Shown: positions 10,701 through 23,388, counted from the stretch's first letter. The stretch is 64,000 bases of DNA from Ehretia macrophylla (GCA_037974665.1 CM075781.1:34511235-34575234), one strand, 5' to 3'. Notes: generated by a model from the letters alone, not told the origin. A program made the numbers and translations.

Positions 10701-12560
10701 GCTACGGAAGAGTTGAAGTCCGTAGCCTAGCAATAGCCAATTGGCTACTACTAGGATACGGAATACTTATTTTATATATTCTAACTTGTTAATAGATAGG
10801 AACAACATATTAAAAAGTGTTAATATCTTCATATTTTTCTTATTTATGAAGTTTAAACATAATGTGAGATTTTTTGGACCACTAGATTGAACGTTAATTA
10901 ACGTTAACACAATGTTAAGTGAGGACATGACAAGTTTGATTTAAACGACTATTGATTTTCTATGAGATTTCTCTATAAAAGTACGCACATTAATAAAATA
11001 CGGACCAAGTTTATTTGTTTTTTAAAAATTTACAACTCAAGTGAAGTTTTCTACATTGTAGATGCAATCAAAATTTCATAATTCAAATTAAAAATGATAA
11101 AGCTTAATTTTTTGTTGAAGTTTCGTAGCCCATCAGTAGCCAATTGGCTACTGTTGGGCTAAGAAAAAATTGAATTCTGTAGCCTAGCAGAAGCCAATTG
11201 ACTACTATTGGGCTACGGAAAAGTTGAAGTCCGTAGCCTAGCAGTAACCAATTGACTACTGTTGGGTTACATAATACTTATATTATATATTCTAACTTAT
11301 TAATAGGTAGGAACAACGTATTAAAACGTGTTAATATCTTCATATTTTTCTTATTTATGAAGTTTAGACATAATGTGAGAGTTTTTGGACAAATAGATTG
11401 AACGTTAACGCAATGTTAAGTGAGGGCATGATAAGTTCAATTTAAATGACAATTGATTTTCTATGAGATTTCTCTATAAAAGTACGCACGTTAATGAAAT
11501 ACGGACCAAGTTTTTTTTTTTTCTTAAACTCTGCAACTCAATTGAAGTTTACTACATTGTAGGTGTAATTAAAATTTCATAATTCAAATTAAAAACCATA
11601 AAGCTCAATTTTTTGTTGAAATCCGTAGCCCAACAGTAGTTAATTGCCTACTGCTAGGCTACGGAAGAGCTGAAGTCCGTTGCCTAGCAGTAGCCAATTG
11701 GCTACTGTTGGGTTATGGAATATTTATATTATATATTCTAACTTGTTAATAGGAAGGAATAACGTATTAAAACATGTTAATATGTTCATATTTTTCTTAT
11801 TTATGAAGTTTAGACATAATGTGAGAGTTTTTGGACCACTAGATTGAACGTTAATTAACGTTAACGCAATGTAAGTTAGGACATGACAAGTTTGATTTAA
11901 ACGACTATTGATTTTCTATGAGATTTCTCTATAAAAGTACGCACGTTAATTAAATACAGACCAAGTTTGTTTTTTTTTGAAAAATTTACAACTCAAGTGA
12001 AGTTTACTACGATGTAGGTGCAATCAAAATTCTATAATTCAAATTAAAAATGATAAAACTCAATTTTTTGTTTAAGTCCGTAGCCCAGCAGTAGCCAATT
12101 GGCTACTGTTGGGGTACGGAAGAGTTGAAGTCCATAGCCCAACAGTAGCAAATTGGCTACTACTGGGCTACAGAATACTTATATTATATATTTTAACTTG
12201 TTAATAGGTAGGAACAACGTATTAAAACGTGTTAATATCTTTATATTTTTCTTATTTATGAAGTTTAGACACAATGTGATTTTTTTTGGACCACTAGATT
12301 GAACGTTAATTAACGTTAACGCTATGTTAAGTGAGGACATGACAAGTTCGATTTAAACGACTATTGATTTCTCTATAAAAGTACGCACGTTAATAAAATA
12401 TGGATCAAGTTTATTTTTATTTGAAAATTTTGTAACTCATTTGAAGTTTACTACGTTGTAGGTGCAATCAAAATTTCATAATTCAAATTAAAAACAATAA
12501 ACCTCAGTTTTTTGTTGAAGTCCGTAGCCTTGGCTACTACTGGGCTACGGATGTATCGAA
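7700..12560 (+). repeat. Higher-order tandem array of about 390-510 bp units carrying CCAATTGG palindromes
   Basis: Unit starts can be marked by CTTATTTATGAAGTTTAGAC. TTATTTATGA or a close variant occurs at 8141, 8574, 9030, 9539, 9931, 10388, 10840, 11351, 11798 and 12252. Each unit has a body of about 340 bp plus one, two or three modules of about 55 bp. The modules are near-perfect palindromes, for example GTAGCCAATTGGCTAC extended by GCCCAGCA / TGCTGGGC. Module counts from 8141 on run 2,2,3,1,2,2,3,2,2. Shared private variants pair 9030 with 10840 and 9539 with 11351, a period near 1.81 kb. No open frame is conserved between units. Confidence 0.85.
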
Positions 12561-12679
12561 TTCCGTAGCCCATCCGTAGCTAGGGACTACGGATGGGCTA
12601 CGGACTTTGTTATTTTATTTTTTCCCATTTAATTAAAATATCCGTATTTAATTTATTAAAACATTTTTTGAATAATATA

Positions 12680-15235
12680 TGTGACGCCCGAGATTTTAGC
12701 CGTACATTCATTTACTGTTGCATCTATTGTTTGTGCATTTCCTTATGTGCTTTATAAACTGTCTTCTTTAGCTACTATTCATCCCGTTTTCAAACTATAT
12801 TCTATTAGTGAATTAGCATTTTTATTAAATCACATTAATTGTTAGAGGAGTGGGAAAAATGTGCAATTGAGCTAGAGGCGATAGGAGAGCTCGTTTAGAA
12901 AATGTTTTTAGTAGTTAAGTGAATAGTGTTACGTAACAAACTTAGAGATTTAAATAACTAACATTACTTTTCACCTTAGGCTCATTTTTAAGTTAATAAC
13001 GCGCATTCTAGTGACCTTTTAAATACCCAAACTTGACCCCACCTCAACTTAACCTTATATAATTCACCTAAGCTCATTAAAACACAAAAAAAAAAGAGAA
13101 CAAATGTGCAGGAATTACTGTAGCAGGGCCGAAAATACCAAAGGAGAAGGAAAAGAGGAGATTTTGCTCCAACAACCTTGTATCTTGAACTCCTAGCTTG
13201 ATCTTGGGAGGGTTTTGAGCATCCTAAGGCCTTCAACAAGCTTCCTTGTCTTCAAAAATTATGAGGGAGATGCATTTTATTGTTTTTAAAGTTTATGTTC
13301 ATATGTTGAATTTTCTTGATTTGTCAATTATAGCTATAAAACTTGTTATGAATGGTTATTATGAGTACATTAGAGCCTATAGAGTTAACTTTCATAGCTT
13401 GATAAGGAATTCCATGGTTGAATGTAGAGATTGAAGGAAGAAGACGATGAATAGTGCATAGAATTAGGGTTTTGAGAAAAATTGTTAATTAGCTTAAATT
13501 GAGGCTTCAATTAGGTGCTCTAGATCCTAGTGAAGTTAGTTGAAAAGCCCCGTGAGGTTGAATCACTCGAAACCGAACTTAATTGCATAAATAGCCGACT
13601 TTAAAAAGGGGACTTTTTCCGTTGAGCAATCTGGGCAAGTTTGGGCATTGATTCGGGTATCCTTGAGCTAAGGAAGCACCTTTGGTGCTTTCGTTTCGTG
13701 GAAATGGGGTTCGGTTAGTATAGTTGTAGTTAAAACCCGTTCGGGCCTTCCTGAACTTTTGTTTCTAAAATGAGTTTTTATGATCCTAAAAGGTGCCTTT
13801 GGGCTTAATTAAGAATATAGAAAGACTAGGATATGATTTGGAACTCTTGAACCATGCATAGGAGAAAGAAAACTCGGTTAAAGAAAGGAGAAAAAATAGT
13901 TTTGGCTATATTTGATGCAATTGGCACTTGTATTTAAGTTATCATGTATTGTATTGAATATTAGGATATAATAAGGCTATTTGAGTAGATTATGGGAATT
14001 AATTGTGTTGATTGCTTCTTTTGGTATCTTTAAGCTAATCTCGTACTTATGTGAACTTATATCGTGCATATTTGTGAGGGCGGCCTACTTTGTCGTCCCT
14101 CATACGTGTTATGTGATTTCTTGAATGCTTGTGTCTTGTCTCGGGGTTGCGCAACCTTTTCGGACATGGTAGCATCGAGAAACACGGGCGGCGTCGGGCT
14201 TGCCGTGCTCCCTCGACTACCATGGTGCCTATTCCCTTTCTCGCTGAGGCATACTCCACTACCCCAGAGGCGTGGTTCACTTGCTGGGCATGGACCTACC
14301 TCGGGAGAAAGGGTCGTAGGATCGGGATACATCTGGAGTATCCCAATTGTTGGTGTTTGGGGTTTGTCGGCATGTTCGTGAAGTTCGTGGTTCGTGGCTC
14401 GTGATCGAAGACTTGGAAGTGGAACCGTATCCTTTTTAAAGTGATTAAATACTTGGTATGTTTTCTTGTGATTGCATATCATATTGCACGCCTGATATGT
14501 TGCATCACCTCTCTCGCTGGTTTAAGTTGTATATATATATGTTTTCTTGTGATTGCATATCATATTGCACGCCTGATATGTTGCATCACCTCTCTCGCTG
14601 GGCAACATTGTTGCTCATTCCTCATTTAATATGTTTCAGGTGAAGCTGAGGTGAATCCTCAACTGATAGAAGAAGAGGAAGAAGTGCTAGTTAAGCAATT
14701 TCGGTGACTTCTTGTGTGATAAGGTTGTCTAAAATGAGAAGCTTGCGTGGAGTTGTTGTTGATTGCCTTTTTGTGACCTTGGGGTCTTGAGTATAATTGG
14801 TGAATGTAATAATTTGTAATCTTGTATGTTGGATATAAAGTGGAATGACATGTAATAATCCATAGTAAACTTATTCTTTTGCATGCTTGTGTGATTAACA
14901 AACTTGGAAGTAGAACTTGGCTATTGTTGTATCTAACTACCTATAGTTAAAATTAGAAATGCTTTGCTTGCTTGTGTGTTATATGTAATTGTTGTTCCAA
15001 GGCTCGGATGGCCTTGTGATCGCGGGTGGCCCATAAAAATCTTGGAGGATTGGTTATAAGAGTTGCTGTTTGTAGATCTAGCATCATGGGTGTCTTTGTG
15101 CAGGTACCAGTTTAGTCCTATAAACAGGGGAGATTTCGTCCGTTTTTCCCTAAATTTTGTGCCCGGGGTTTGGAATTGGGTGAGAATAGCATGATAAATA
15201 AGAGTCCTGGTCTCGTGAGGGATCGGGGCGTTATA
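12680..15235 (+). mobile_element. Ty3/gypsy-type solo LTR with 5-bp TSD ATATA
   Basis: The segment starts TGTGACGCCCGAGATTT and ends ATCGGGGCGTTATA, the terminal style of large chromovirus-like LTRs, with the final CA changed to TA. ATATA flanks both sides (12675-12679 and 15236-15240). No primer binding site, gag or pol lies inside, so it is a solo LTR left by LTR-LTR recombination. An 81-bp-spaced tandem duplication lies at about 14460-14600. The CACTA subterminal repeats resume directly on its right, so it inserted into the CACTA element. Confidence 0.85.
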
Positions 15236-15239
15236 ATAT

Positions 15240-15742
15240 ATATAGTCTGTAGCCAATCCGTGGCTATTGGCCACTGCATGGCTACGAACTTTTTTATAAT
15301 TTTTTTGTCGAATTAATTAAATAATTAGTAACTAGTCCGTAGTAAATTTGCCACGAATAGGCTACGAAGTATTATTTTTTATTTTTTTATTAATTAAAAT
15401 TATTATCCGTAGTTAATCCGTGGCTATTTGGCCACTACATAGCAACGAACTTTTTTATAAAAAATTTTGCTGAATTAATTAAATAATCCGTAGCTAGTCT
15501 GTAGCAAATTTGTCACGGCTAGAATACGAAATATTATTTTTTATTTTTTTTATTAATTAAAATTATGGTCCATAGCCAATCCATAGCCAAGTTTTGTCAT
15601 CATTTCAACGGGGCCTAAGTAGGCTACGCATGGGCTACAGAATTTATTGCCCGTAGCAAATCCGTAGCCTGGTAATAGCTAATTTATTACGGAAAAAATC
15701 TTTCGCCCAATTCCGTCGCCCGAGCGCTGTTTTCTTGTAGTG
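15240..15742. repeat. Right subterminal repeats and terminus of the CACTA element
   Basis: Several inverted and direct copies of CCGTAGC / GGCTACG motifs lie within 500 bases of the terminus, ending in CTTGTAGTG at 15742. They are spaced by AT-rich linkers containing AATTAATTAAATAAT. Confidence 0.75.
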
Positions 15743-15744
15743 TT

Positions 15745-16018
15745 TGTTGGAATATGGAAGATGCTATTTTATCATAGAGATAAAATAAGGAGAAAAATAA
15801 TATGGAGACTCTAAACGAAATCTTTATTGATCTGATATTTGGTATGACTACAATTGAAAGAACTGACCCCTATTTATAATTTCATAAAAATCCTATGCCA
15901 ATTAGGATATGGTTGTAGAAAACCATTACCCACTAAGAAAAGACTATCTAGTCAAAAACTAATTTAAAACTAACTAGAATTAATGTAATAGAGTCCTAAT
16001 TAAGTTTATCTTCTAACA
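15745..16018 (-). mobile_element. Ty1/copia solo LTR, minus orientation
   Basis: The segment starts TGTTGGAATATGGAAGATGC and ends TTATCTTCTAACA. Its complement matches the LTR of the copia element at 35821-40518 along its length, including TATAAATAGGG and the terminal TATTCCAACA. No internal region is attached. The flanks GTGTT and ACAAT do not match, so no TSD is visible. It begins 2 bases after the CACTA terminus at 15742. Confidence 0.88.
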
Positions 16019-16363
16019 ACAATCACAAGGAAATGGAAATAATTTTATTTAAGCTAAGAGCAATTAAGAGAAGTTACAAAGGATGCTAACTGTCTCAACC
16101 TCTCTGTTGAACATTCTCGAGGAGCTAATTTCCATAAACTACCTAAAAGATATAGAACTAGAAAGACAAATATTGGGGTATTCAATGCCTTCTACCAGCT
16201 GCTCTCTGCTATTTATATTTGTTTCCGTTATTTGGGAATCACATAATCTGCCAAATAGCTTGGTATGTTCCTTTTGCGTGAGCCTCGTTGATTATGTTTG
16301 TTGATGTAGTTAGTTGAATCTGTTTTTGTGATGACGTCAGTTGGTGGACTCGTTGCAGCGTGA
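16019..16363. other. Unassigned sequence left of CRK copy 2
   Basis: A 73-codon plus-strand open frame (16083-16304) has no recognisable domain. No counterpart was seen upstream of copies 1 or 3. Nothing further is supported. Confidence 0.4.
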
Positions 16364-16427
16364 CAATAGCATAACTACTATACATTGTCTAACAATTTAA
16401 TGTGTCTTTGTAATTCAATGGTAGTGG
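16364..16427 (+). repeat. CRK upstream region copy 2, left fragment
   Basis: AGCATAACTACTATACATTGTC and TTTGTAATTCAATGGTAGTGG match copy 1 (about 4465-4532) and copy 3. The similarity is broken exactly at the CACTA terminus and resumes at 35395. Confidence 0.8.
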
Positions 16428-17679
16428 CACTACAAAAAAAATTGGATTCTGCGACGGACCGTCACCAAACAGTCGCAGATATGGCGATGGCACAGTGAAG
16501 GAGAAGGTTGACGCCAGTTTTGTGACGGAACAACGATGGCACAGTGAGGGGCAAAAACACCCATCACTAAGCCGTCACTAACAATGACGGCTTTGTGAGC
16601 CGTCTCCAATTCGGTGACGGCTAAGCTACGATCGTCACTAATTTGGTGACGGCTCAGTGACAAGTTTCTCCCGTTCCGATTTTGGCGAGACGGCACGGTG
16701 ACGGTATGGTGAGAATCCCTCACCGTGCCATTGCCATAAGTTTGTCGGCTCAATTTTTTATTATTTTTTTTAACGAACAAGGTCTTCAAACACTGAGTAA
16801 CAACGATGTGCTAAAATTTTACATAAGCAATTCTAGTTACTAATGTATTGTTAACTTCAAGTACTGACATTATTTGATGTAGTAATAAAATACTATGTTT
16901 GTGTAGATATTCACTACAATATGATAGAAATTTGATAACATAATTTGCAAAGCATAGGGTTTTATTTCATAACATTCGATAACTAGGGATTACATTAACA
17001 AACGGCTAACTTTATTCATCATCATACAAAAGTCCAAAACAAGGTACACACACATATCTTCTTAATATATCACATATTTTTTATCCTTAACTACTAGTTT
17101 TTTACATAATTTTGAGGCTTGAACAACTTCGGAAGAAGGATGCGATACATTTGATCCATATTCCTTTGATGGTGTTGAGCCATCAAAATGTAACCATCTT
17201 CTTTTGGTGGTTCGTTTAGATCAAATCGACCTTCAACTCTGCTACTGCTTGCCTTTGATGGATCACATTTCTTTGTGTCTTTCTTTTTTTTAACGGTAAC
17301 CACTGACCTTGAACTTCCTTACTCATCGTTTATAAGATGTTGTTTCACCAAGATTAAGCTTATGTAAAGATGGGCACCAACAAGCGGGATTGTTCATTCT
17401 TTATATAGAACTGAAAGTGGTGAAAATTTGGCGACGGCACGGTGAGGGGTCTTCTCCAAATTATTGGTACCAACTTCACGTGACTGTCCAAACATTTGCG
17501 ACGGCAGGGTGAAGGCTCGATGAAGGCACGGTTAGGGCACGGTGAGATGTAATCATCAAATTATTGGAGCCATTCAAAATATCATCTATATTTTGAGACG
17601 GGAAATTATGTCTGTCTCTAATGGCGACGGGTAACTTCCCCTCACCAATGAAGACAAGAAATATTCCCCTCTCCACAAG

Positions 17680-18045
17680 GAGGCCCACGATGTGGGCCTC
17701 TTTTATTGGAGACAGGATGGTGACGGGCAGCCCGTCTCCATAATAAGAGGCCCACATCGTTGGCCTCCTTTTGGAGACGGGCATCAGGCCCGTCTCCATT
17801 GTAGAGACGAGCACCATGCCCGTCTCCAAAAATTATTGCGAAGACGGGCTGATGCCCGTCTCCAATCCAATAAGAGGCCTACGATGTGGGCCTCTTATTA
17901 TGGATGTGGGCCTCTTATTATGGAGACGAGCTGATACCCGTCTCCATTGTGGAGACGGGCAGATCGTGGGCCTCTTACTATGAATACAGTTATCAGCCCG
18001 TCTCCAATCCAATAAGAGGCCCACGATGTGGGCCTCTTTTAATTG
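17680..18045. repeat. Palindromic repeat cluster in the CACTA left subterminal region
   Basis: Alternating short palindromes recur: AGGCCCACGATGTGGGCCTC (about four times, some degenerate) and GAGACGGGC...GCCCGTCTCC hairpins, separated by CTTATTATGGAG-type linkers. They produce overlapping open frames on both strands that are not genes. They lie just inside the GACGGCACGGTGAGG motifs and may form part of the transposase-binding region. Confidence 0.75.
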
Positions 18046-18284
18046 GGCGATGGCCCTGGTTCTCACCAGGCCGTCGCCTAATTGAATTTATAGCAATAGA
18101 AGGCAGAAGGGCAAAACCTTCTACCCTTTTGCCCTCTGTTACGTTTTTTTTTTTGCAACATAAAAAAAAACAGTACCCCACCCCTCAGGCCCTTCCCCCC
18201 CTCCTCCCCTCCCATTCCCACCTCTTTATAGACCCCTCACCACCAACTCGTTGAGGTAATAATGTATTTTTTTTTTGTATTTAT

Positions 18285-18365
18285 ACATGTGATATATATA
18301 TATACATATATACATATATATACATATATATATATATACATATATATACATATATATATATATAC

Positions 18366-18399
<34 letters not shown>

Positions 18400-18475
18400 T
18401 CATATACATATATATATACATATATATATATATATATGTATGTATGTATATGTAAATATATTTATATGTACGTAT
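18285..18475. repeat. (TA)n / (TATACA)n microsatellite
   Basis: Almost pure alternating purine-pyrimidine tract of TATA, TACATA and TATATG units. The tyrosine/isoleucine-only open frames across it are artefacts. Confidence 0.95.
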
Positions 18476-18609
18476 AGATTTAGTTATAACCACCCCCCCT
18501 ATGATGCTATGTACTCTCTCAACACATTACCATCTCTCCCACCTCACAAATAATTTATTTTTGTGAGATTATTTGAATTTAAATATGCATATGTATGTAC
18601 ATGTATGTA

Positions 18610-19090
18610 TATATGATACATTTTTTTTTGTTATGAATATGTTAATTAATAATGCACATAACCTAACTATGTTAATTTAGTTGTTATTTTTTTTTTTGTA
18701 TTTCTGATTTTTTTTTATTTACGAATTTTTTTTCCATTTTTATTTATCTATTTTTTTTTCTTTGTTATCATTTTTTTTATTTGTGTTATTTTATGTTTTT
18801 TTTTTAATTTTTGAATTTTTTTTAATTTTTTAATTTTGTTGTAATTTTTGTTTTTTGTATCTATAATTTTTTTTCGTTAGATTTTTTTTGTAAGTTTTTT
18901 TTAACATATTTAGCTTATTTGTTTTTTTAAAAAAATTCGGATATATTTTTTTCATTTTTTAATTGTCTATTCTTTTTTTTATTACTATTTCATTTTTTTA
19001 ATTGTTGTTTTTTTTTCATATTTAGGTTATATTTTTTTGTTTTTTTAATTTCTTTGTATTTATTTTTCCCATAATTTTTTTTTTTGGGTT
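18610..19090. repeat. T-rich low-complexity tract
   Basis: About 480 bases dominated by runs of 4-10 T broken by A or G. It lies between the CACTA left subterminal region and the first recognisable tnp2 exon, where the 5' UTR or first intron of tnp2 is expected. Confidence 0.8.
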
Positions 19091-19827
19091 GTCAAATTCG
19101 GATAATCTTCAATCAAATGATTAAAAATTCCAATGTAACGTCCGAGCCCGGATCAATTATTGACATGTTTTATTGAATGATTCCGAATTTAATATTTGTT
19201 GAGTTGTCACTTATTTATGTTGAGTAACCTTGTACATTGTACTATGGGCCCATTTGCGTAATCTTGAACATTGTACTTTGTACACGAATATTTTGAGTAA
19301 TTTTTAAAATGTATTGTTGTTGTGGAAATATTTTGAGTGCAGATATCGGATTACTCCCGGTACAGAGGAGACTTTGTCCATTGTCGCGTCCGGACTTTAC
19401 CTTTATATTGGGGTTTTTGCGTAGCTTGACATCTAATATTTTCAATAATGTATATCTTACGGAAATATTTTGTGTGTATGTATTTTTGAGAATTCTGCTA
19501 ATATAGATAATTTTTCAGGATTTAGCATAATTTTCAAATTGGACTTGTTCTATCCGGATTTAAAGGTTCGTTTTCGTCTATCAATTTGATTAATATTTGT
19601 CAAATATAATTCAATGTTAATTTCGTGTATGTTTTTAGTTGCACAATCATTTTCAGATATCATTTTCTGCGTTGAATAACATTGTTCTTGGATTGGATTG
19701 TTGTGTATCTTTGTCATGTTGTCAAACTCATGCATGATAAGTCTCATTCATCGAATTCGGATAGCTCTTTTACAAAATACTGTATTATGTAATTTTTAAA
19801 ATGTAATAACATTTATCAAATTGCTCA

Positions 19828-20551
19828 GTGCATCATTTCAAGGAGTCAAATCGTGAATACATGTATCAGAAATGGATTGATGGTAATCTTAATGAGGCCT
19901 TTACCCAAGGTGTTTTGAATTTTGTATCCATCGCAAGTAACCAATATTATTATATGGATGGCAACAAGATAAGATGTCCATGTGTAAGATGTCGGAACTT
20001 AAAATTCCAAACAACGGGAATTGTGGTAGATCATCAGTATCAGAAAGGTTTTATGCTTTTTTACTATCAATGGATTGTACAAGGTGAACATGTGTATAAC
20101 AATTATGCTCCAAGTGCACAAACTTGGGCGTATAATCAAGAACAACAGTTTGGTGAAACGAATAATTACAGAACATTGGTTTTTGACACTGCCGGTCCGC
20201 AATTCATCAACGATCACAATGTTGAGGTTAATGAAGAACCTAACATGGAAGCACATGAATTTTTTGAGTTGTTGAATGCCGCTGATAGGCCATTGTTTGA
20301 TGGTTGTGCGAAACTTACTCAATTGTCAGCAGTGGCTCGATATATGAATATGAAGTCCGAGCATAATATGAGCAACTCTCTATTTAACAGGTTCATAGAA
20401 CAATTAATGGAAATGTTGCCCGAGAATCATAACTTGCCTGAAAACCTTTATAGATTTAAGAAACTAATCAAGCCATTAGGGTTGGGATATCAGAATATCG
20501 ATATCTGTGTAAATAGATGCACCTTATTTTACAAAGATCGGAGACTCATGG
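19828..20551 (+). pseudogene. CACTA transposase tnp2, 5' part (split by LTR insertion)
   Basis: The open frame follows a TTGCTCAG acceptor-like site; the first ATG of family-typical position is 19861 (MYQKWIDG). The N-terminal transposase-associated domain is visible as GVLNFVSIA followed by KIRCPCVRCRN, the zinc-binding signature of plant TNP2/TNPD proteins. It continues with the acidic linker and FFELLNAADRPLFDGC, LSAVARYMNMKSEHNMS and LIKPLGLGYQNIDIC, which open the Transposase_21 domain. The frame runs without a stop to position 20551 and is then interrupted by a gypsy LTR; the five bases CATGG at 20547-20551 are the target-site duplication. The protein would act in the nucleus, binding and cutting CACTA ends. 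The gene continues at 28534 and 29124. Confidence 0.93.
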
Positions 20552-23380
20552 TGTGAGACCCCGTGCCGAGACGTCCAGAGCCGTACAAGAGGTCATATGC
20601 ATTTCATATAACTTTATATCATTTAATATGCATTAATATCAATTCATGTGCATTTTCATCATTTAACGTGCATTCGTCTCGTTTTACATGCACATATCTC
20701 GTTTAACGTGCAATTAGATTCAGTTACGTGTCCTTGAGTAATTTAGGTAACGTAGATAATAATTAAATCATTTTACATGTTTTTAAAATTGGTTTACGTA
20801 CGGTTATCTTGGATTACGTGTATTTGCATCGTTTTACTTGCACTTGCATTGGTTGACGTGCATTTGAGTAATTAAAATAGCGTAGCTAGTAATTAAAACC
20901 TATCAAGTTCTATAGCTAGTTAGAGTAACTAAACTAGAACTAAAGCACTAAGAATTAATACTAGAATGGCAAACTAGTAATACGCAAGCAAGCCCAAGGG
21001 CACTCTCGTCCTAAACTAAAATAACTAAATATCCTAACACTATTTGGTCTCACCCAAGTCAAACACACACCAATACACACTCACCCATCAATACACACTA
21101 CACCCTCTACACACACTAAAATCCTACAACACACACTTATACACACTACACGATTTTTGCCAAGAAAAAGGGAGAAAGAAGAAGAAGAAGAAGAAGAAGA
21201 AAGAGAGGAAGAGATAAGTAGAAGCAAGCCATTTCCAAACTCTTCAACCATTTCCAATCAATTTTCTCCCATTTCTATCTATTGCGAAGGTGAAGGAGTT
21301 TTCATCCAAAGTTTTAAAACTCATCCAAGATTTTATGATGTAGATATATATTGATTAATCTTGTCTATATGTACATATGGAGTTCAGGGTGATGATTGAG
21401 TGTATTTTGTGTTGTAGATCTAGGACTTGTTCAAATTGTGAATTGGTGACCATGTGGGGTTGTGGGATGGTTTTGATTGAGTTTGAACCCTTATATGATG
21501 CCCATAAACTACATGGAATTTGCTTGAATGTTGGTAGGAGGGTTGGTTGTTGTTGTATAGATGATTTGGGTGGAATTTGTGTGTTTCCCGTTAGCTATCT
21601 GGGCGTTATAGCCTCTATCTGGTCGCTCGGATAGAAGCCACAACGCCCGGCAGAAAACTCTCATCCGGGCGTTACCTGCTTCATCCGGTCGATCGGATGA
21701 AGGCTACAACGCCCGGATGTTTGACAACTCTGCGTAGTGATTTTCCAGAAGCCATATCTCATTCATTTCAACTCCGAATTGCATTCCGTTTGATTATAGA
21801 ACTATCTAATTTTGATAAGCTTCGATTCTAGACTGAAATCATATTATTTAGAGTTTGGGAAAGTAGGTAAATTTACCTCCTAAGTTAGGATATTGCAAAT
21901 GAGTTGAGTATGCTTCATAGTTTCATTCGTACTTGCATTTTATTGTTGTTTGAGTTGTTCTAAGGTGTTCTTACACCCTCCTTTGGTATATGGCTATGTT
22001 GGGTCCTTCTAAATGTTACTAATATGTTCAATCATGATATGTATTGGTTTTATGATTAACTAAACGCTTGCAGGACGAAGTAACCTTCCTTGTTGTCCTC
22101 CACCTTGTGTCCTCTGATTTCTAGATGCAATATATTTACATGTCTAATTAGTTATGTGATAGTATGCTTGAGTAAGTTGAACATGCTTGGATATATATAT
22201 GTTCGAATATACTTGTTACTTGTTAATCAGTTATAAACATGTTCTATCTAGTTCGTTCAACTGAGTGAGAAAGTGTTGTATGGACTAAGGCACAACACTA
22301 CTTTGATGGTAGAAGTGACCCCTTGCATCCGTATGAACACCCTCTCGATTTTGTGCCTCGTTAATGCTCTCGCTAGACTCATTGCTACCTCGGGAGTACA
22401 ACCTCGCCGAGCTCTTTATTACCCTATGAGAGTGGGCTCATATTGATCTTGCTAGGCTCATTGCTACCTTGGGAGTACAACCTCGCCGAGCTCTTTGTTA
22501 CCCTAGAAGAATCAACTCTTGTTTATCTCGCTAGGCTCATTGTTACCTAGGGGGTATAACCTCGTCGAGCTCTTTGTTACCCCAGGAGAATCTTGTCATG
22601 GTTTGGGTTATCCCCAGAGTGCCCTCTTGTTATACTCTTTCATTGCAACCAATCTCGCTTGGTTCTTTGAGGTCCTCGGAGAGAAGAGTTGCTCATGTCT
22701 CTTGGATTAAGTTGTTTCCATTTGTGTTAATTGTTCTATACTTCGAGTATGGAGTTAATCTTGATATTCTACTATACGTGATTAGTTGTTGTATGCATAG
22801 CACGGTTTTAAAAAGAAGTTTTTGAAATGATAAAACCTTTGCGAAAACTCTTCATATTTCATCCTTACTGAGTTATACGCGAGGATCTAGCTCACTCTCT
22901 TTCTAACAATTTTAGGTAACGATTAGCTAGGCGAGCTCCCATGTGGTTGAAAGCTATATTGATGTGTTGTGATGGATTTCTGCCCTAGTTGGTCCGTGTG
23001 CTTGCTTGTGGAGTTATAACTTATCATTGTACAAGATATTTCTGTAAATTGATCAAGTATTATGTTGTAATATTATTTTTGTAGATTAGATGCCTAGTTA
23101 TGATTGAACGATATTCTTTTGAGACCAGGCTTGGAATATTGAACAGGTGGATTTAAGTCTTGTGAATTTATATCAGACGTTGTAAACCTTTAAGGCTGAT
23201 GTCTTGGAAGAATGTTGAAAGTCTTTTTAAATTACTTGTGGTATTATTTTAATAGATGTACGGGTTATTAATTTATTATTACAAGTTTTAAAGCTATTAA
23301 GTTGTTAATCTCATAAATAAGAGTTACGAACGTCATGTTTCGGCCTGAGCCTAGCGATGGGTCAGGGTCAGGGCATGACA
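20552..23380 (+). repeat. 5' LTR of the gypsy element
   Basis: It matches 25706-28533 base for base over long stretches with scattered substitutions. It contains palindromic GGGCGTT / AACGCCCGG motifs near 21600-21720 and three degenerate repeats of roughly 70-90 bp near 22370-22600 (core GCTAGGCTCATTGCTACCT). No protein-coding potential is apparent. Confidence 0.93.
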
Positions 23381-23388
23381 CCTTTAAG

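Larger units (their letters stand above)
7259..15742. mobile_element. CACTA (En/Spm) element, right part; left end not found
   Basis: The right terminus at 15742 reads TTTTCTTGTAGTG, the complement of CACTACAAGAAAA, followed inward by CGGGCGACGG. Dozens of subterminal CCGTAGCCCA-type motifs in both orientations extend from about 7320 to 15690, as expected for binding sites of a TNPA-like protein. No transposase gene was recognised, so this copy is non-autonomous or partial. A solo LTR (12680-15235) is nested inside it. A related terminus (CACTACAAGAAAA, then CGGGCAACGG) occurs at 41888 in the first intron of CRK A. Confidence 0.7.

Noticed and set aside
7700..12560. CRISPR-like array (repeats with palindromic cores)
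   Set aside because: Units are 390-510 bp with no unique spacers; the setting is a plant transposon, and the palindromes are transposase-site-like repeats.
14047..14482. Overlapping open frames on both strands inside the solo LTR
   Set aside because: They lie in a GC-richer part of an LTR, overlap each other in several frames and show no domain; LTRs of this type are non-coding.
17476..18254. Several 70-120 codon frames on both strands
   Set aside because: They are produced by the palindromic GGCCCAC and GACGGGC repeats of the CACTA subterminal region.
18262..18493. Tyrosine/isoleucine-only frames
   Set aside because: They are translations of a TA/TACA microsatellite.
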